Of a stretch of 64,000 bases of DNA, positions 46,111-57,016 are shown piece by piece. How positions within the stretch are numbered: position 1 is the first letter of the stretch; each line of letters begins with the position of its first letter. Where the stretch lies: contig OX291561.1 in the NCBI GenBank assembly GCA_946406115.1, positions 7,866,273 to 7,930,272 of the forward strand. The letters are read 5' to 3'. The notes under the pieces were generated by a model. That model was not told where the DNA came from. It was given only the letters and a program-made list of their open reading frames with translations, and did no database searches. A program made the translations under genes and the position numbers. Origin of the DNA: Apoda limacodes (lineage: Eukaryota > Arthropoda > Insecta > Lepidoptera > Limacodidae).

Positions 46111-46168
46111 GAACCTTATGTAACCTTATGTAACCTTATGTAACCTTATGTAACCTTATGTAACCTTG
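46111..46168. repeat. (TAACCTTATG)n, about 5.7 copies
   Basis: Five perfect 10-bp units and a partial. Not the insect telomere repeat (TTAGG). Confidence 0.9.
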
Positions 46169-46344
46169 CCCTAAGGCCAAGAAAACATGTGGAATATAGA
46201 TGTTAAATTATTAAGAAAATAAATATACCTAGGTAATTTTCCGCAACCATATGATTTAGGTAGGTACTTACCTACTTATTAATAACATACATAACCGATG
46301 TAAGTTACTTGGTGAATGTTATCTAGTAATATGAGGGCAGTGAC

Positions 46345-47328
46345 TGTGATAATGATTAAACAATAGCGCTGTGGATCCTGGCAATGACCATGTGTGTCTG
46401 GTGACAAGACAATACATTCTACCTGAGTAGATATTGTTATGGTATAAATTGATTTAATGTGTACTTATGTTTATATTGCCTGTGTTACTAGGTATACAAT
46501 TCTGCAAATGGCGATTGTTCAGTCATTATCATAAAACATTTGTGCTGTGGATCCTGGCAATGACCTTATGTCTGGTGACAAGAGTAGATATTGATATGGT
46601 ATAAATGGAACTAATGTGTACTTACGTTTATATTGCTAATGTTTTACTAGGTATACAATTCTGCTAAGAGCGATTGTTCAGTGACTTTCATAAACCATTC
46701 GCGCTGTGGATCCTGGCAATGATCTTATAACTGGTGACAAGAGTAGACATTAATATAGTATAAATGGAACTAATGTGTACTTACGTTTATATTGCTAATG
46801 TTTTACTAGGTATACAATTCTGCTAAGAGCGATTGTTCAGTCACTTTCATAAACCATTCGCGCTGTGGATCCTGGCAATGATCTTATAACTGGTGACAAG
46901 AGTAGACATTAATATAGTATAAATGGAACTAATGTGTACTTACGTTTATATTGCTAATGTTTTACTAGGTATACAATTCTGCTAAGAGCGATTGTTCAGT
47001 CACTTTCATAAACCATTCGCGCTGTGGATCCTGGCAATGATCTTATAACTGGTGACAAGAGTAGACATTAATATAGTATAAATGGAACTAATGTGTACTT
47101 ATGTTTATATTGCTAATGTTTTACTAGGTATACAATTCTGCTAATAGAGATTGTTCAATCACTATCATAAACCATTCGCGCTGTGGATCCTGGCAATGAC
47201 CTTATAACTGGTGACACGAGTAGATATTGATATAGTATAAATGGAATTAATGTGTTCTTACGTTTATATTGCCAATGTTTTACTAGATATAAGATTTTGC
47301 CAATGGCGACTGATCAGTCATTACCATA
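46345..47328. repeat. 159-bp tandem array, 6 copies
   Basis: GCTGTGGATCCTGGCAATGA occurs at 46368, 46544, 46703, 46862, 47021 and 47180. The first interval is 176, the others are 159. Units 3 and 4 read identical; the outer ones are diverged. The array is followed directly by an R1 repeat. Confidence 0.9.
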
Positions 47329-47329
47329 G

Positions 47330-47818
47330 TCGTAATAACACATAGAATAAAATAAATATTTAAGTGGACTCCCATACAACAAACGTGATTTTTAGGGTTA
47401 CGTACCCAAAGGGTAAAAAATGGGGCCCTATTAAGACTCCGCTGTTCGTCCGTCCTTAACCAGGCTGTAACTCATGAACCGTAATAGACAGTTGAAATTT
47501 TCACAAATGATGTATTTCTGTTGCCGCAACAAATACTAAAAAGCTAAATAAAATAAATATTTAAGGGGGCTACCATTAAAACAAACGTGTTTTTTTTTTG
47601 CTCGTTTTTCCTCGATATTGATAACGGCAACAGGTAGACGCTTGAAATATTCACAGAATATTTAGTTATATACTAAATTTAAAAATAAATAATTAAATTA
47701 AAATAAAACAAATGTTTAAGAGTGGCTCCCATACAACAAACGTGATTTGTTTTTGCCGTTTTTATAGATAATGGTACGGAACCCTTCGTGCGCGAGTCCG
47801 ACTCGCACTTGGCCGATT
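47330..47818 (+). repeat. R1 repeat, full-length plus duplicated inner piece
   Basis: An inner R1 piece (CTCCCATACAACAAACGTG at about 47370) precedes the true start AGGGTTACGTACCCAAAGGG. The end is GGTACGGAACCCTTCGTGCG ... TCGCACTTGGCCG. Confidence 0.85.
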
Positions 47819-48044
47819 ATTTTTTCTAGTGATTGGTACACACTGTAGAGTGTCTTGTCTTGGTCTTGAAAACTATTGAATCAGTTTTGATAAAACGTGC
47901 ACTGGTTCCTAAGTTGAAAAATACTTCAATAATCCAAATTGCAACCACATACACGTACACACACATATGAAATTTGTCACACATGATTAAAAATGAACCC
48001 ACATATACGAATGTCGTATAATTTCATCTATATTACATACATAC

Positions 48045-48245
48045 GGGTCAAACTGGTAACATCCTTTTTTTCAGCCGATTAAAAAATTACAAATTTTGTT
48101 TCCCATTATTTGGTAACATCACAAATCACGTAACTTATTTAGATGTATTTTTTGACGTTGCTTCTACCGGGAATAGAACCCGGATCCTTCAAAACAACAG
48201 CCCAACGTTCTGCCACTGAGTCAATCGTTTAAAAACAAATAAAGT
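48045..48245 (-). mobile_element. tRNA-headed SINE
   Basis: Minus strand: A box TGACTCAGTGGC (48223-48212), then a perfect T-arm CCGGG-TTCTATT-CCCGG (48183-48167). The 5' and 3' acceptor halves do not pair, and the anticodon region is too long, so this is a SINE head, not a tRNA gene. Confidence 0.6.
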
Positions 48246-49079
48246 TAAAAAATCAAATAAAATTTCATTTAAATAGTAGTGGAATGAAAAATAGTAAATC
48301 TGAAATTTGTTTAGCCTAAATGAACTATGGCGGCTGCATACGACGTATTTTTTGAAAGGACAGTGACCGTGTCGTAATGAATGACTGAAAAAAATCGTCC
48401 GTCATTCCAACGCGTCATCGTCGCGCCATGGAACTTGATAATGACACTGTCTATGAGTTATGTTATGACATGTGTCTACTTTTTTATTGTATTGTTGTAC
48501 TGAACTGATATGCACTAAAATTCAACACGTTTTCCCATAATAAGTCATTCGTGAGTGCTATATTTTGACGTGAATTTAATGAAACGTCTTCAACTTGCAG
48601 TCAGGGAGTATTACAGATTATGTATTTTTGGCGACTTATACCTCGAAAACTAAAAGAGATAAAGCAAGGTGCGGCATATTACCATAAAATTAGTTGTTTC
48701 GACTTGCCAAAACGAGATACTCGAAAGTCGTACATTGAGACTATGAAGCGGGAGGCCTTGCAAGATTTGTCTAAAATTTTCGTATTTCACTTACACGGCC
48801 TATAACTCTAGAAATATGGGTCAGATCGACTTCAAACGAGTTTCAAACGATAGGTAAAACTTGCTCCTAAATATCAAATTACTAAATCATTCATAAATAT
48901 CATTGATTCCAAGGACGAAACAAAATCTACGACCGACTTCAATAAAAGAAGCTTCTCAATCCACTCTGGTCGTTTGCAACTGAACATCCAGCAGAAAATT
49001 CTAAGGTCACACTAGGGGTGTACGGCAATTCATAAAAATAACCCTAGGTGCTTAGTTCAAAATATTGTATTGTCAGGAT
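48246..49079. other. Intergenic; unidentified open frame 48620-48805
   Basis: The plus-strand frame reads WRLIPRKLKEIKQGAAYY... PKRDTRKSYIETMKREALQD. It follows an acceptor-like TTCAACTTGCAG (48600). The family is unknown. 48925-48970 is a repeat-G scrap (GACCGACTTCAATAAAAG). Confidence 0.3.
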
Positions 49080-49495
49080 TTTAAGGGTTCCGTACCCAAA
49101 GGGTGTATAAATGAAACCCTATTTACTAAGTCTACGGTATCTGTCTGTCTGAATGTTTGTCTGGCTGTTTATCTTTGAAGGGCTTTTTTTACAGAATATA
49201 TGATATTATGTGAAATTTTAAAAACAAAAAAAAGAGTTAAATTTTCTCTATACAAGAAACATTTTTTAATTATTTTTGCTCTAACATAAGAACGGTTACA
49301 TATATATACAAACTTCAAAATTAAAACGGTTATAGTCCAAGCCTTAGAACGAACTATGCCGGATGCATAGGACGGTATTACATTATATTATTACTATAGA
49401 GTAAAACAAAAAATAATACAAACCATTCAAGTGTAAGTAGGACTCTTGCATTATCAGGTGGTGCCCGAGTCCGACACGAACTTCGCCGGTTTTTT
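49080..49495 (+). repeat. R1 repeat, full-length, diverged
   Basis: AAGGGTTCCGTACCCAAAGG start, CTGTCTGTCTGAATG block, end GCCCGAGTCCGACACGAAC ... GCCGGTTTTTT. Confidence 0.75.
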
Positions 49496-49892
49496 AATCG
49501 CTGCATAAAATTCACGAAACTCTAAAGTTACAGCGACATTTGAGGTAGACACTATGGCCACCCCTCATTGTTTCATTGGCCTAAGATTTTATTACCTATA
49601 TATATATATCATTTATGGTCAGTTTCTTATAATACACATAAGTATAAGAATGCGTTTAAACTATTTCTGCCATCTTGTTTCTCATCCGATCAATGAAGTT
49701 TCAAATTACTTCGTGCAGAAGTTATATAACTTCAATTACTTGTAACAAGTGTGGCTTCTTGCACGTATTCTATTTTCAACGTAGCAAAGTGTTGGCACTT
49801 ACTGTGATATGTGTTTCTATTTAGGTTTAAGGCAGGTATCAATGTAGCAACATTTTTCACGTGATTTGTTAAGTAATATATATGTATGTATA

Positions 49893-50588
49893 AACTGACC
49901 ATACGTCCCGTTTTGAACGGGACTGTCCCTTTTCTCGGTTAGCTGTCCCGTTGTCCCAAAACAAACCCCGGGACGCATAAAAGTCCCGTTTTCCAGAAAG
50001 TATGGAGCTCGCCGCCACACGCGAGAGACCCTCCACACCCTAATATCCCAAAACAGAAACATCTACTTGTTCTAGATTGAAGAAGTGGTACATACTACAA
50101 ATCAAAGTAAAATACAGCGGAAATAACTTATTTAAAAGAAAAATTGAACAGAAATTTTAAAAAATGTTCATAAATTAGGAAAACAATTCTTAAATAATCA
50201 CAAAAAAGTGCTGTAAATTAAGTTTACTAGTCTTAGAACTCAATTTTTTTTTCAATTTATTAATTAGGTATTGTTTCATATTAAAATAAAAATCGGCTGG
50301 AATTTTTTTTATTAATTAAAAACATGAAAAAACTAGCCAAAAACGTACGTGCTCTGTGCATAAGCTCCATAAAAGTTCAACCTTATATAAAAGCAGACTT
50401 AAGATGGATTTCAGCTTTTTTATACTTTATACTTGACTTGACTCATCCGGCGTCTATCATCCCCTTAATTATAACAAATTGTCAACACAAATAACGAACA
50501 TTAAAAAGTTGTTTTTTTATTGTAAACTTACTAACTGACATAAATAAACCGATGTCCCGTTTTGAGTTAAAAAATAAATGGTCATTTT
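49893..50588. mobile_element. Possible hAT-like element with CGTCCCG ends
   Basis: Left AACTGACCATACGTCCCGTTTTGAACGGG; the right end reversed is AAATGACCATT... ACTCAAAACGGGACATCGG. The arms match imperfectly, and no target duplication is clear. Confidence 0.4.
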
Positions 50589-51829
50589 ATGTATGTATAA
50601 CTTCAGACGCGTAACTTTTTCTAATATAGATGATAAATGAACATTTTTCATAATCTTTGACTGTCAAATTTGCAAATATTTTTTTTTATTATTGAATTAA
50701 GTACTATATTAGGTTACATACTATATTTAGGTTTATTTACTAATATAGCAAAACTATGTAACTAAGTACTATATTATTGCTTACAACTTATTAAAATTAC
50801 ACAAATTATCTGAGGATGCATGTCGTTCGACACGTACGAATGACCCCTGCAATGGAGTGGATCCATTCTTCCTTTCGCAGCACCGGATTTGAATCCCAGG
50901 CTACGGTTGACTAGGCGCAGACAATGCCGGGTCGGGGAGGATATGCACTCAAACGCATTTGTGACAAAACAATACATGGTCAGATACGATGTCTGCGCCA
51001 GTGCTATCGGCTGTAGATTAATGAACTGTTGTTTGTTGAAGTAGATAGGTAAGGTAGGTACTTATTTACTTTGGATGGAGGATTAGCAATGTGGGTTTCC
51101 AGTGGGAAATTGAGGATAAAGATCTTAGTTGATTGCTTTTTCAAAAAATATTAAGTATTGGGTATGAAGAAAGTAAAGAATTTGGAAAGAACGACGACAA
51201 CATACCTACTCACTACAGATTTGTTGTTGTAATTAGTGAATTCTTTAAAAAGTTATTAAATTAGAAATATAATATGCGACTTTTAAAAACCGTGGAAGGT
51301 CTCGGGTATACATGGCCGTTGCCTTATCCCTGCTCACTAGCGTCCTTATTGATACCTATCTTTTTTTTTTGCGTTTGACTATGCTGTTGGCTGTTGCACT
51401 GCGAGACTCTGTAGGAGTCTCAGCCCATATAGCGCCCAACGCTCAAGGGCCTCGGCTTGGGTTGTCTCGAAACCGAAGGTGAGTCAGCGCCAGGAGGTGA
51501 GTTCCCCGTTACACCACCTATCTTTAGTTTTCTTTTTGTACCAAGCTAATTTCAATATATTTAATATATAAAATGTATATTTATTTATAACGCGGATTAC
51601 CGCATGAAGAGGAAATGCAGGGGACGATCAGCCGCAAGAACGGGATGTGAATTATCTAGTTACCTAACTTTTAGGAAGGCCACATATGCGGTGTGTCATG
51701 CAGTGCTTACTTGACTACCTCTTCTAAACTACTTTTCTATTCTTCCAACCTACTTGGTGAACTCCTTTGAACTTATTTCGATTTTTTTCATACAAACATT
51801 GGAAAGACATATGTAGAAACTAAACATAA
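50589..51829. other. Intergenic with repeat E copy 2 (51401-51455)
   Basis: 51401-51455 repeats GCGAGACTCTGTAGGAGTCT CAGCCC and TAGCGCCCAACGCTCAAGGG from 32778. 50870-50900 has a weak B-box-like GATTTGAATCCC. No gene seen. Confidence 0.45.
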
Positions 51830-52500
51830 CTACCGTGGTCATGGTCGTATCGCTGGAAGAGGCATATTTTTCCAACAGGTGCAACTGAAAATGACCATGG
51901 ACAAAACGAAGGTCGTGTTCAATGTCCATGTAGCACTTCCTAGTTGTTGGAAATGCTACTCTTATTGTTAATAACAAATACACATATCTGGAGAAAGTAA
52001 TGCATATAGGCAACTCCAACTTTCAGTAAGAGGTTAATCGAAGAAGCGTTTGGGAAATTGCGTATCAACTTTTCGTCCTGAATACTTCAGGGCCTAAAGA
52101 TAAAAGTCCTATAGGTCTATGTATACCGCAGTGTGCTAACTGTTTTAAATAAACTTAAAGTTGGTCTTCACTACACTAGGTTCATTGCGCTATAAAATTC
52201 GTAATGAAGCCTACCAACGAAAGAAAGCCTAATTACCATAGTCATTGACTTAGAATAGTTAACAAGACTAAATTGCAATTGACAGGCCACATGGCTCGTC
52301 TAACCGATAACCGATAGCGAAGAAACATTCTCTAGGAGCAGCCTCGGACTGGAAGAGGCAAGTAGGAAAGTGTCCTTCGTGGTGAGCAGACGACCTGATC
52401 AGAGCCGCAGGAAGCCACTCGATATATATGGCTGTAGGCCGGTCATTGTTTAAACATATGGCCGAGGCCTGGCTAAGACGGAGACATCACAACGTAGTCA
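51830..52500 (+). pseudogene. RTE-type LINE C-terminal remnant
   Basis: Plus-strand translation across frameshifts gives QLKMTMDKTKVVFNVHV (51880-51935), NRRSVWEIAYQLFVLN (about 52035-52085), LTGHMARLTDN (52277-52310), RTGR and WTDDL-like remnants, and EAW in the expected places. The order fits the end of an RTE-clade retrotransposon (thumb plus C-terminal region). Multiple stops; inactive. Confidence 0.7.
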
Positions 52501-53056
52501 TTTTAAAATAAGACAATAAGTTATGGTGGGCGTTCTAAAATCAGTTGTGAAAAAGTTCTCATAAAGGGTAATTTTTTTGCAAAATCAGGGTGATTATCTT
52601 ACTCTAATGGTGATCGTTTTTCAGTCCATTATTAGTACTATTGCCTCATACGTAGGTATTAAATGGTATACAAAACATACATGATTAATAACAGTAATAG
52701 ACTTACAAATTTTCACCATTGTAGTTAGGCAATCGTCAAGCTTGTCTTGGTGAAGTGGAAACCAGAAAAGGTACATAATTTGAAAGTACCTAAACTGATA
52801 CAAACATAATGAAACGAAACATTACCTAGTAACAACCATTCTCTAATTTCGGTGTCGGTAGCCGCTAAAGAACTACAAAATTTGTAATCATGGGCTGTTG
52901 AAAAACAAGTCGCACCGGGTTCCTCCGGTCTGGCCGAAAATAATTTCCGGCCCCCTGCTGCCAGAAGCTGCGATTGAAACGCATAGCATGGTGGGTACGC
53001 AGAGGGAAAATCTCACATTGAACCTTTTTATGAAACATTTTTAGAAAGTAAAGAAA
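52501..53056. other. No gene recognised
   Basis: AT-rich except 52905-52990, a GC-rich patch of unknown origin. Confidence 0.4.
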
Positions 53057-53061
53057 AAAAA

Positions 53062-53108
53062 ACATGGTCAAGTGCGAGACAGACTCGCACAGAAAAGATT
53101 TCGTTTAG
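53062..53108 (-). repeat. R1 3'-tail scrap
   Basis: ATGGTCAAGTGCGAGACAGACTCGCACAG, the family tail reversed. A Helitron-like element starts right after it. Confidence 0.6.
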
Positions 53109-53361
53109 TCCATACTAATATTATAAATGCGAAAGTAACTCTGTCTCTCTGTCTGTCTGTTTATGCTGTTAATTCTTTACGCTTAAATCAAATTTAGATG
53201 AAATTTGGTATGGAGATAGTTTGAATCCTGGGAAAGGACATAGGCTACTAGAAAACGTTAAGTGTGAGTCCGTTTTTTTCTATTATTGAGGACTTGCCGT
53301 TGAAATCTCACACCGATAACCATTATTAAGGGCCGGTGGAACCGTGGGCAAATGCTGATTA
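53109..53361 (+). mobile_element. Helitron-like element
   Basis: TCCATACTAATATTATAAAT start, CTCTGTCTGTCTGT, GATGAAATTTGGTATGGAGA, and TTGCCGTTGAAATCTCACAC. The 3' CTAG has decayed to CTGATTAG. Confidence 0.72.
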
Positions 53362-54228
53362 GGTATAAGAATTATTTCACTTGCCAATATTGAATAGGAA
53401 TTTAGTTTTTTTTTAGATTCTCTAAAACTGTGTTTAAATTTAAGGTTTTACAATTTTTCGTACATTTTGGTTCGTCACATAAAATTACAACAACAAAGCA
53501 CTAAATTGGATTGATAACACATTATATTGTAGTCCCGATTTTCAATAACTATGTTATTTTTATATTATTCATCCCGTTTAATTAAAGTTACACTAAATTT
53601 TTTGAGTCACTAAAAAATAAAAGACCATTCTACAAAAATTTCATTAGAATCGATGGAAGATGCTACTAATTAAGAGACAAGTACCTTCTACGTGATAAAA
53701 AACTTAAGTTAAAACAAGGATGACGCGATATGTAACTGAGCGTGCGTGAGTAGTGCAGCTACATCTCAACTCACTGAGATATTCATTGAAATACATGAAA
53801 TTAATTTATAGTTTATACATCATTGTTATTACATATCAAGATTTCTTTGCCAAGCCCTAAAAAAAACAGTGAATTTTTTTTGTTGAACAAATGTTCAATA
53901 ATCGTGTTTTCACGTTTTTCAGGGTTTGAACTATATCCCCAAGGTTAAAGTCATTTAATTTTAGTCGGATCTGTTCCTCGGATCCGGAGAAACCTTTGCC
54001 AAAAAAAGTGACTCTGTATTGACTGAACGGAATTCACGAAACGAAGTCGTTTGGCTAATAAACTCTAAAAAAATCTGAAGGCAGTCCACTGTCTATACAA
54101 ACTTGTTCCCCTTTTTTAATTTAAAAACTGAAGCCTAAACAGTCAACACCAATGTTTATACCCATATTTCTTCCATACAAACTAATCCCCTTCGATCCCC
54201 TATTAAACTCCATTAGGGCCTAAAAACT
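53362..54228. other. No gene recognised
   Basis: AT-rich, nothing assigned. Confidence 0.45.
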
Positions 54229-54408
54229 TTTTTTTTTACCAAACAAGCTTACGGTCCGCCTGATGGTAAGCGGTCACCGTAGCCTATGGACGCTTGTAAC
54301 ACAAGGGGCATCACTCACGCGTTGCCGATTCTTCAAAAATCCAATAACTTCTTTCTTGAAAAACCCCATTAGTAGTCCTTAGAGAAAACCGTGCCAGGGA
54401 GCAAAAAT
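54229..54408 (-). mobile_element. LINE-A 3' end
   Basis: T-run, CAAACAAGCTTACGGTCCGC, TAGCCTATGGACGCTTGTAA and CAATAACTTCTTTCTTGAAA. Confidence 0.85.
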
Positions 54409-54965
54409 CTTTTTTGTGCTCACTTAAGAGATGCGTAAGGAACTCTTATGCAAACTATCAAGCATCTAGATCCACCAGCTAAAGCTGTTAGTTGTCTAGG
54501 AGTTTTATTTATCTAACAATAATATAATCATTTAATATATAATATTTAAAAAAAAAATAAAAAAAATATATGCCACAAATAAAATAATGTCCTTGATTAA
54601 CATACTACAAGAATTACATTAATTATGTAGATGTATATTTTTGTAAGTAGATATTTATTCTTTTCAATTGTTTTCTGATATTTTTACAGTGCTGCCTAGT
54701 CGATCAATCCATCGGCTAGGTGTGTTGTTTAGTGTTTAGTAATCTTACTACGGATCTGTGTAGTGTTTTTTCTATAACTATAATAAGTTTGTAGTTTTGG
54801 TTATTGAAACTATTAAATTTACCTTACCTTTCCTGCACGGAAGTTGGGAAGCTGAATGTGTCTGACACACGATAAATTATGTTGGGGGAGAGAAGTGATG
54901 CAACATGTGGGGTTCCTCGGCGGAAATAAGAGGAGAATTGGCCCTGAACCCAAAATTATTTTATA
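54409..54965. other. No gene recognised
   Basis: AT-rich; a GC patch at 54890-54950 is unassigned. Confidence 0.4.
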
Positions 54966-55213
54966 CTAGCTTTTGCCAGCGGTTCCTTCGCACGCCCTAA
55001 ATTAGGTTAATGGCGTGTGAGATTCCTACAACTCCTTACTCCTACCAAAGAAATTTGCTATATTTATAGTTTGTTCAAGTGGCATTCTTGAACTTGGAAT
55101 TTTTAAATTTTCCGTGATAAAAAGTAGCTTATGTGCTATTCCAGACTATATTTTATATCTATCTAACTACCATCCATCTTTCCAAACTTTCGCATTTATA
55201 ATACTTGTATAGA
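54966..55213 (-). mobile_element. Helitron-like element, both ends intact
   Basis: On the minus strand it starts TCTATACAAGTATTATAAAT after host A (55214) and ends AAAAGCTAG before host T (54965). The interior GAATAGCACATAAGCTACTT and GGAACCGCTGGC blocks fit the family. Confidence 0.8.
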
Positions 55214-55339
55214 TTGTTACATACATATGGTTTAGCGGGATAAATTTAGGTAAATCCTTGATAATAGTAAGGAATTTTACTAGAACTGTAGCCATAGGAA
55301 TTCCGCTATAGTTAGTTATACCTGCAGGAACTTGTGTGT

Positions 55340-55475
55340 TTTCCAGGGTGTAGTTTATTCAAGGTAAAAGCTATCTCCATTTCAAATTCCATCCTAATTG
55401 GTTCAGTTGTTGGCGTGAAAGAGTATCAATCAAACTTACAAACACACTCTTTCATTAAAGTAGATTATTTCATTA
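55340..55475 (-). mobile_element. Helitron-like fragment
   Basis: AAGCTATCTCCATTTCAAAT, CATCCTAATTGGTTCAGTTG and GGCGTGAAAGAGT are the reversed family middle. It forms the first third of the 114-codon frame at 55334-55678, which is therefore not a gene. Confidence 0.6.
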
Positions 55476-56189
55476 CTGCAGACGGCAAAATTACTATTTT
55501 CTGGCAGTTAAAGTTAAGTGATAAGATATTATATAACGCAGAAAAAAAAAATCTGAATTTATGTTCCTTTCTGCATCTTGAAGATCTTGTTAGAAAAACA
55601 GGTTCACATGGATATTTAAGTTACAATTCAGTGTTGCCGGCATGCACATGCTATAATGAAGTGAATGAAAGTAATTAATCCAACACCAGACGCTACACTC
55701 CAGCCTGCATTGTTTGGTGACAATGGCGCTGGCTGGCGGTGACAAAACAATGTTGTCACCGTATCCTGTCGCCCGATAATTGTTTTAAGTCAGCCACCCG
55801 TAAACTGTGCGCCGGTACCAGACAAATAATGGTTTAAAATTGAAAGATTTGCTTAATTACTAATTATCCTCATAAAAATAAGGTTTTTTCTAATGTAACC
55901 GCAAGGCATGTAAATGCTACCGACACCAGGCAGCTTATTGCAAAAAGTATGGAGCACTCGGGAATGTAGGAAGCACATCTCGCCTGTTGAGATCTATTTA
56001 AGGTTTATCACCAAAGTCCTCACCAGATAAGTTTAAGGTGATAAAATGATAGTCTAAAAAGTTATACGTTTATGTTCAAGGTAGGTTCTCTTTGTTCCGT
56101 GTCTGTAGATTCATCCAATCAGGTGGCTTATTTTACTGGCTCGGGTATCGTTATGTCATTACATTACCTGATAGAAAAACATGTAGATA
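55476..56189. other. Intergenic; GC-rich patch with hairpin
   Basis: 55680-55830 is GC-rich and holds a perfect 8-bp hairpin GGTGACAA-AACAATG-TTGTCACC (55738-55760). No gene assigned. Confidence 0.4.
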
Positions 56190-56395
56190 CAACACACAAA
56201 ATCTTTAAAATTTATGTGTTAATTTGGATTGTAGCACACAAAAACGTTAAAATGTATATGTTAATTTGGATTGTAACACACAAAAACGTTAAAATGTATA
56301 TGTTAATTTGGATTGTAACACATAAAAACGTTAAAACGTATATGTTTATTTGGATTGTAACACACAAAAATGTTAAAATGTATATGTATATTGTG
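56190..56395 (+). repeat. 42-bp in-frame tandem repeat, about 4.5 copies
   Basis: GTTAATTTGGATTGTA starts at 56218, 56260, 56302 and 56344 (last as GTTTATTTGG). The frame 56072-56404 reads through as LIWIVTHKNVKMYM units. There is no family resemblance and no support for expression. Confidence 0.88.
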
Positions 56396-56878
56396 CTACA
56401 TTAATTGTTTTTTTCTATTACAGATCAATTCCACGCTCATAACCATCACTTTTAGTTTTACGTTGATTAAGAACCGGCTTCAATGTTTATTATGAATTTC
56501 CCCACCCTCCTACGTTGTTTTTACAAAACTCCCAAGTTTAAAATAATCTTATTTGGTGCTCAAATTACCACTGCGTTAGTGCCCATGACCCTCAAAAATA
56601 ATGTCCACTGCGTTACCAAACAAGTTTTTTTTTTTGAGCCCGAATATTTCGATAAAAGTCACCATTCGGTTATGCGTATGTCATTCTGAATTAGAAAATA
56701 ATATGTTTTTTAAGGTATACAAATAAGTAAAAATTATGCGTAAAAATGTACAGTGACGTTTTTATTTTAAAAAGATTTTTTTATATCTATCACAAAAAAA
56801 ATAATTAAATATAACTTAATAAAAAAATCTGACTTGAGTACTTGATTTAAGTCAGTTCTATGACGTTATTGTTCTATG

Positions 56879-57016
56879 TACAGTGCAACAAACTTTTCTG
56901 ACCTTCTGATCACAGGTATTTGGTCGCTAGTGTTGTTGAAAGTTCACACCATTTCAATATAGCGATTGAAATTTTAATTTTTTAACCACCGAGTCACAAA
57001 AGTTTGTTGCACTTTA
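56879..57016. mobile_element. 134-bp MITE, Tc1/mariner-type
   Basis: Element 56881-57014 with ends CAGTGCAACAAACTTTTCTG and (reversed) AAGTGCAACAAACTTTTGTG, flanked by TA on both sides. Confidence 0.72.

Noticed and set aside
46111..46168. Telomere-like repeat (TAACC...)
   Set aside because: The unit is 10 bp TAACCTTATG, not the insect TTAGG.
48160..48240. tRNA gene (perfect T-arm, A box)
   Set aside because: Acceptor halves do not pair and the anticodon region is too long; it fits a SINE head.
55334..55678. 114-codon plus-strand frame as a gene
   Set aside because: The first third is a reversed Helitron-like element and the rest has no family match.
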